Positions 23,119 to 25,564 of a DNA stretch of 25,564 nucleotides are shown here, in pieces (position 1 is the stretch's first letter; every line of letters starts with the position of its first letter). The DNA comes from an uncultured Oscillospiraceae bacterium (GTDB lineage Bacteria; Bacillota; Clostridia; Oscillospirales; Oscillospiraceae). The notes under the pieces were generated by a model, which was not told where the DNA came from, ran no database searches, and saw nothing but the letters and a program-made list of their open reading frames with translations. Where the stretch lies: contig CAAEDD010000004.1 of NCBI GenBank assembly GCA_900754515.1, positions 1 to 25,564 of the forward strand. Direction: 5' to 3'. Both the position numbers and the translations under genes were made by a program.

Positions 23119-23150
23119 GCCGCCATGCCTTCGTGGCATGGCGGCGTTTT
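23119..23150 (+). terminator. Terminator of the baiCD-baiE operon
   Basis: GCCGCCATGCC (23119-23129), loop TTCGT, GGCATGGCGGC (23135-23145), then GTTTT. An A run precedes the stem. It is a strong rho-independent terminator. Confidence 0.9.
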
Positions 23151-23192
23151 CGCGAAGAGAGGATATTATGGGAAAATCCGCTGCCTGCTTTA

Positions 23193-23221
23193 TTGAATAA
23201 AACAGTATATGCATGTATAAT
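23193..23221 (+). promoter_or_regulatory. Sigma70-type promoter of the ATP-grasp operon
   Basis: TTGAAT (23193-23198), a spacer of exactly 17 bases, TATAAT (23216-23221), just after the baiE terminator and 44 bases before the next start codon. This is the best consensus promoter in the window. It suggests constitutive expression, independent of bile acids. Confidence 0.75.
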
Positions 23222-23264
23222 AAAAGAGATAAGTGCCCGTAGGGGCTAAAAGGGAGAAATAGGA

Positions 23265-24347
23265 GTGCTGCGCAATATCCGTAGAAAGATATATAGGAAG
23301 ATACGTTTCAAAACCTGGTACAGGAAGTGCCGTCATTATCATCTGAAACACAGGCAAATCGACCAGATAATTGCAAAATATAAAAGTCCCGCGGATCTGG
23401 AAAATAAGAAATACATGCGTTCTCTTCGCCGGGATATGACCCACTGCCTTATGAAATACGGTTCATATTACGATGAGTTTTTTCAGTATGGCTTTGAGGG
23501 AAAAGATGACAAATATCGCTCATCCTTTATTACGGAAGGCATAAGGATGAGCTTTTATCCCCGCATGAATGACCCTAAAAACACCAACATGCTGGAGAAC
23601 AAATACCTTACATATAAAAAATTCAAAGATTTTTTCAAAAGGGATATCATATGTATACGCAAGAACAGAGAACTGAATGAAGACAGCCTGAAGGAGCTTC
23701 GCGAGTTTAGCGAAAAGCACAGAGAATATATAGTAAAGCCGATATATGCCGCTTTTGGAAAAGGCGTGCATATGGATAAAATCGAAAATTACGCCTCGCT
23801 GGAAGAGGCTTTTGAAGAATACAGTACCTCCGGAGCGGTGCTTGAAGAAATCATAGAACAGGGGCCGGAGATGGCGATCATCCACCCACAGTCGGTAAAT
23901 ACCCTGCGTATACCCACCGTTATTGTAAAAGACGAAAAAGGAGAGAGCCGGGTGGAGCTCTTCAATCCCACTCTGCGCGTGGGACAGCATGACAGCGTAG
24001 TGGACAATTTCAGTGCCGGAGGTATCAGCGCCCTTATTGACACCAGGACGGGTAAGATATTTACCGATGGTGCGGACAAAAAGGGCCACAGTTTCCGGAG
24101 ACATCCGGATACCGGGGTTAGCTTTATGGGCTTTCAGATCCCTGACTGGGATGAAGCCGTGAATATGGTGAAACAGGCGGCCATGATGGTGCCGGGCAAC
24201 CATTATTGCGGATGGGATCTTGCATATACCGCAGCGCAGGGCTGGTGTATGGTGGAGGCCAACTGCACTGCTCAGATGGGCGGAATGCAGCTGGTGACCA
24301 AAACCGGACGTCGTTGGGAGCTTGAAGCTTTAATAGCAAGAATGTAG
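23265..24347 (+). CDS. ATP-grasp protein, sugar-transfer-associated type, copy 1
   Basis: A 360-aa protein starting at GTG 23265, with AAGGGAG 8 bases upstream. The first 35 residues are very basic (many Arg, Lys, His), which may bind membrane or polymer. ATP-grasp marks are IVKPIYAAFGKGVHM (156-170, with Lys158 and the Gly-rich loop), LEEIIEQGPEM (193-203) and the metal-binding VEANC (330-334). FQIPDWDEAV and GWDLA fit the ATPgrasp_ST (sugar-transfer associated) family, which I associate with capsule, exopolysaccharide or poly-gamma-glutamate loci. The substrate is unknown. It is followed after 13 bases by a paralogue. No link to bile acids is evident. Confidence 0.7.
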   Translation: MLRNIRRKIYRKIRFKTWYRKCRHYHLKHRQIDQIIAKYKSPADLENKKYMRSLRRDMTHCLMKYGSYYDEFFQYGFEGKDDKYRSSFITEGIRMSFYPRMNDPKNTNMLENKYLTYKKFKDFFKRDIICIRKNRELNEDSLKELREFSEKHREYIVKPIYAAFGKGVHMDKIENYASLEEAFEEYSTSGAVLEEIIEQGPEMAIIHPQSVNTLRIPTVIVKDEKGESRVELFNPTLRVGQHDSVVDNFSAGGISALIDTRTGKIFTDGADKKGHSFRRHPDTGVSFMGFQIPDWDEAVNMVKQAAMMVPGNHYCGWDLAYTAAQGWCMVEANCTAQMGGMQLVTKTGRRWELEALIARM

Positions 24348-24360
24348 GGGGATAAAGTCC

Positions 24361-25416
24361 ATGAAGGAGAGTAACGGACTTGTAAGAATTGTTTCATCCA
24401 GAAAACACATTCGCAAATTTGCGGAACAATATGGACCCGAATGCGGAAAAAGCTCCGGATGGATAGAGCGGGACGTTATCCGGGCAAAGAAACTGAACCA
24501 TATCTCTCTGGGAGAATACCGCTGGCTGGCATATGACAGCCTTACGGATGAACAGAAAAAAACAGTATGCACACTGTGGACAAGGGCTCAGTACAGAAAG
24601 ACACTTACCGACCGACGCTATATCTGCATACTGATGAACAAATATATTTTTTCAAAAGTTTTTGCAGACTTTTACGGCCGCCGCTGTTATATGGCAAAAG
24701 ATGTGACGGAGGAGATGCTCAGCGGCCTTGCAGGCAAAGAGGGCAGAGTCATTGCAAAGCCCAACTGCAAAGGGCAAGGAAAGGGAGTAAAGGTACTGCC
24801 TGCCTCCACCAAAGAGGAGCTTGCGGAGGCGATGGACTTCTTGCAGAGGGCCGACAACTACATAGTCGAGGAATATATAACCCAGCACAGTGAACTTGCA
24901 AAGCTGAATCCGGGGGCCGTCAGCATAATACGCTTCTATTCCCTCAGCTCTCCCAGAGGAGATATGGTTTTTGCCCCGGTTCTGACCTGCGCTATAAATA
25001 AATGCATATCCAACGGCTGCCAGGATGCTTTGACCGCTATGATAGACATACGCACGGGAGAAGTAATAACCGATGCGGTAGACCAGAACGAACTGGTAGA
25101 GCACGTCTGCCATCCGGTTACCGGCGTCAAATTTAAGGGAATGCAGATTCCCTTTTGGAAGGAAAGCCTTGAGCTTATGAAAAAGGCCGTGCCTCTGGCC
25201 AGTAAGATTTCAAATATTGGCTGGGATGTAGCCATTACGGAGGATGGCCCGCTGATAATAGAGGCGAACACTATTCCGGGCTTCAATACCGCCCAGTACG
25301 GTGGTTACCGCTGGGTCACGGAGGGCTGGGGGTATCAGCCACTGTTTGATTACGGATTGGGCGGCGATGGGCTGCCGGAAGACGGACGCTATGACAGAGT
25401 GCTCATGAAGCTCTGA
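24361..25416 (+). CDS. ATP-grasp protein, sugar-transfer-associated type, copy 2
   Basis: A 351-aa paralogue of the preceding protein, starting at ATG 24361 with GGGGGA 8 bases upstream. It has IAKPNCKGQGKGVKVL (Lys and Gly-rich ATP loop), VEEYITQHSEL, an SIIRFYS stretch, IDIRTGEVITDAVDQ, GMQIPFWKESLELMKKA, GWDVAI and IIEANTIPGFN near the C terminus, where Glu and Asn would bind Mg2+. The N-terminal 120 residues differ strongly between the two copies, suggesting different substrates or partners for a shared ligase fold. It probably belongs to a cell-envelope polymer operon that continues beyond the window. Confidence 0.7.
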   Translation: MKESNGLVRIVSSRKHIRKFAEQYGPECGKSSGWIERDVIRAKKLNHISLGEYRWLAYDSLTDEQKKTVCTLWTRAQYRKTLTDRRYICILMNKYIFSKVFADFYGRRCYMAKDVTEEMLSGLAGKEGRVIAKPNCKGQGKGVKVLPASTKEELAEAMDFLQRADNYIVEEYITQHSELAKLNPGAVSIIRFYSLSSPRGDMVFAPVLTCAINKCISNGCQDALTAMIDIRTGEVITDAVDQNELVEHVCHPVTGVKFKGMQIPFWKESLELMKKAVPLASKISNIGWDVAITEDGPLIIEANTIPGFNTAQYGGYRWVTEGWGYQPLFDYGLGGDGLPEDGRYDRVLMKL

Positions 25417-25478
25417 GAAGCGGCAGGAAACAGCGGACAGAATTGCAAACTGTACCGGCGCAGGGATAAGGAGCAGAC

Positions 25479-25564
25479 ATGGAAATAATCATCTCTATTG
25501 CTTTTGGACTATGGATAGCCATAACGGCCCTGGCATACAAGGCCTTTAGCTCTGAGCCTAAAAG
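25479..25564 (+). CDS. Start of a membrane protein (partial)
   Basis: ATG 25479 has AAGGAG 6 bases upstream. The 28 visible residues (MEIIISIAFGLWIAITALAY, then KAFSSEPK) form one membrane helix followed by a polar stretch, and the window ends there. A single N-terminal helix next to ATP-grasp_ST genes would suit a poly-gamma-glutamate synthase-type ligase or another envelope protein, but nothing diagnostic is visible. Confidence 0.5.
   Translation, partial: MEIIISIAFGLWIAITALAYKAFSSEPK

Noticed and set aside
1..25564. CRISPR arrays, tRNA or rRNA genes, insertion sequences
   Set aside because: No regular short repeats with spacers, no cloverleaf or rRNA sequence, and no transposase reading frame were found.

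Overview
The window looks like chromosomal DNA of an anaerobic gut Clostridia member, most likely Oscillospiraceae-like. Genes have a moderate to high GC content, intergenic regions are very AT-rich, Shine-Dalgarno sites of the AGGAGG type are frequent, and the left edge carries yajC followed by a TIGR04086/YrzE-like membrane protein, a neighbourhood I associate with clostridia. The taxonomic assignment is inference.

Layout. Positions 1-2306 are probably housekeeping: the yajC 3' end, two small membrane proteins and a XerC/D-type tyrosine recombinase, closed by a terminator. Positions about 2420-23150 form a bile-acid-inducible (bai) type 7alpha-dehydroxylation locus with an unusual architecture. 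Left operon (minus strand, 7583 to 2469): baiA-type SDR, baiB CoA ligase, MFS transporter, baiF CoA transferase. A minus-strand pair follows: a tandem-domain AraC regulator and a small cupin protein (9775 to 7927). The central minus-strand operon (14404 to 10325) has a second CoA transferase, an SDR and an FMN/FAD flavoprotein, equivalent to the baiJKL set known from Clostridium scindens and C. hylemonae. Diverging from it on the plus strand is a second AraC plus cupin pair (15045-16806). A second baiA-type SDR (minus) and baiH (minus) follow, then, divergent from baiH, baiCD and baiE (plus). Positions 23193-25564 hold two tandem ATP-grasp proteins and the start of another membrane protein, probably envelope or capsule related.

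How the genes work together (established bai pathway applied by homology). The ligase BaiB activates the imported primary bile acid to its CoA thioester. BaiA oxidises the 3-hydroxyl. BaiCD introduces the delta4 double bond. BaiF-type transferases move CoA between bile acids. BaiE removes the 7alpha-hydroxyl; its Tyr30, Asp35, His83 and Asp106 are all present. BaiH, BaiCD and BaiA then run the reductive arm to deoxycholate or lithocholate. The flavoprotein may give an alternative reduction, for example to allo (5alpha) bile acids. All six enzymes reported as sufficient for the core pathway are present in this one window, but spread over at least five transcription units instead of one operon.

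What stands out: two paralogous AraC regulators that each carry two complete AraC DNA-binding domains, each paired with a cupin-only protein, placed mirror-like around the baiJKL-like module; replacement of the canonical BaiG permease by an unrelated type of MFS carrier; a possible 34-residue leader or peptide gene ahead of the central operon; and long structured or AT-rich regulatory gaps. No tRNA, rRNA, CRISPR array or insertion sequence was recognised.
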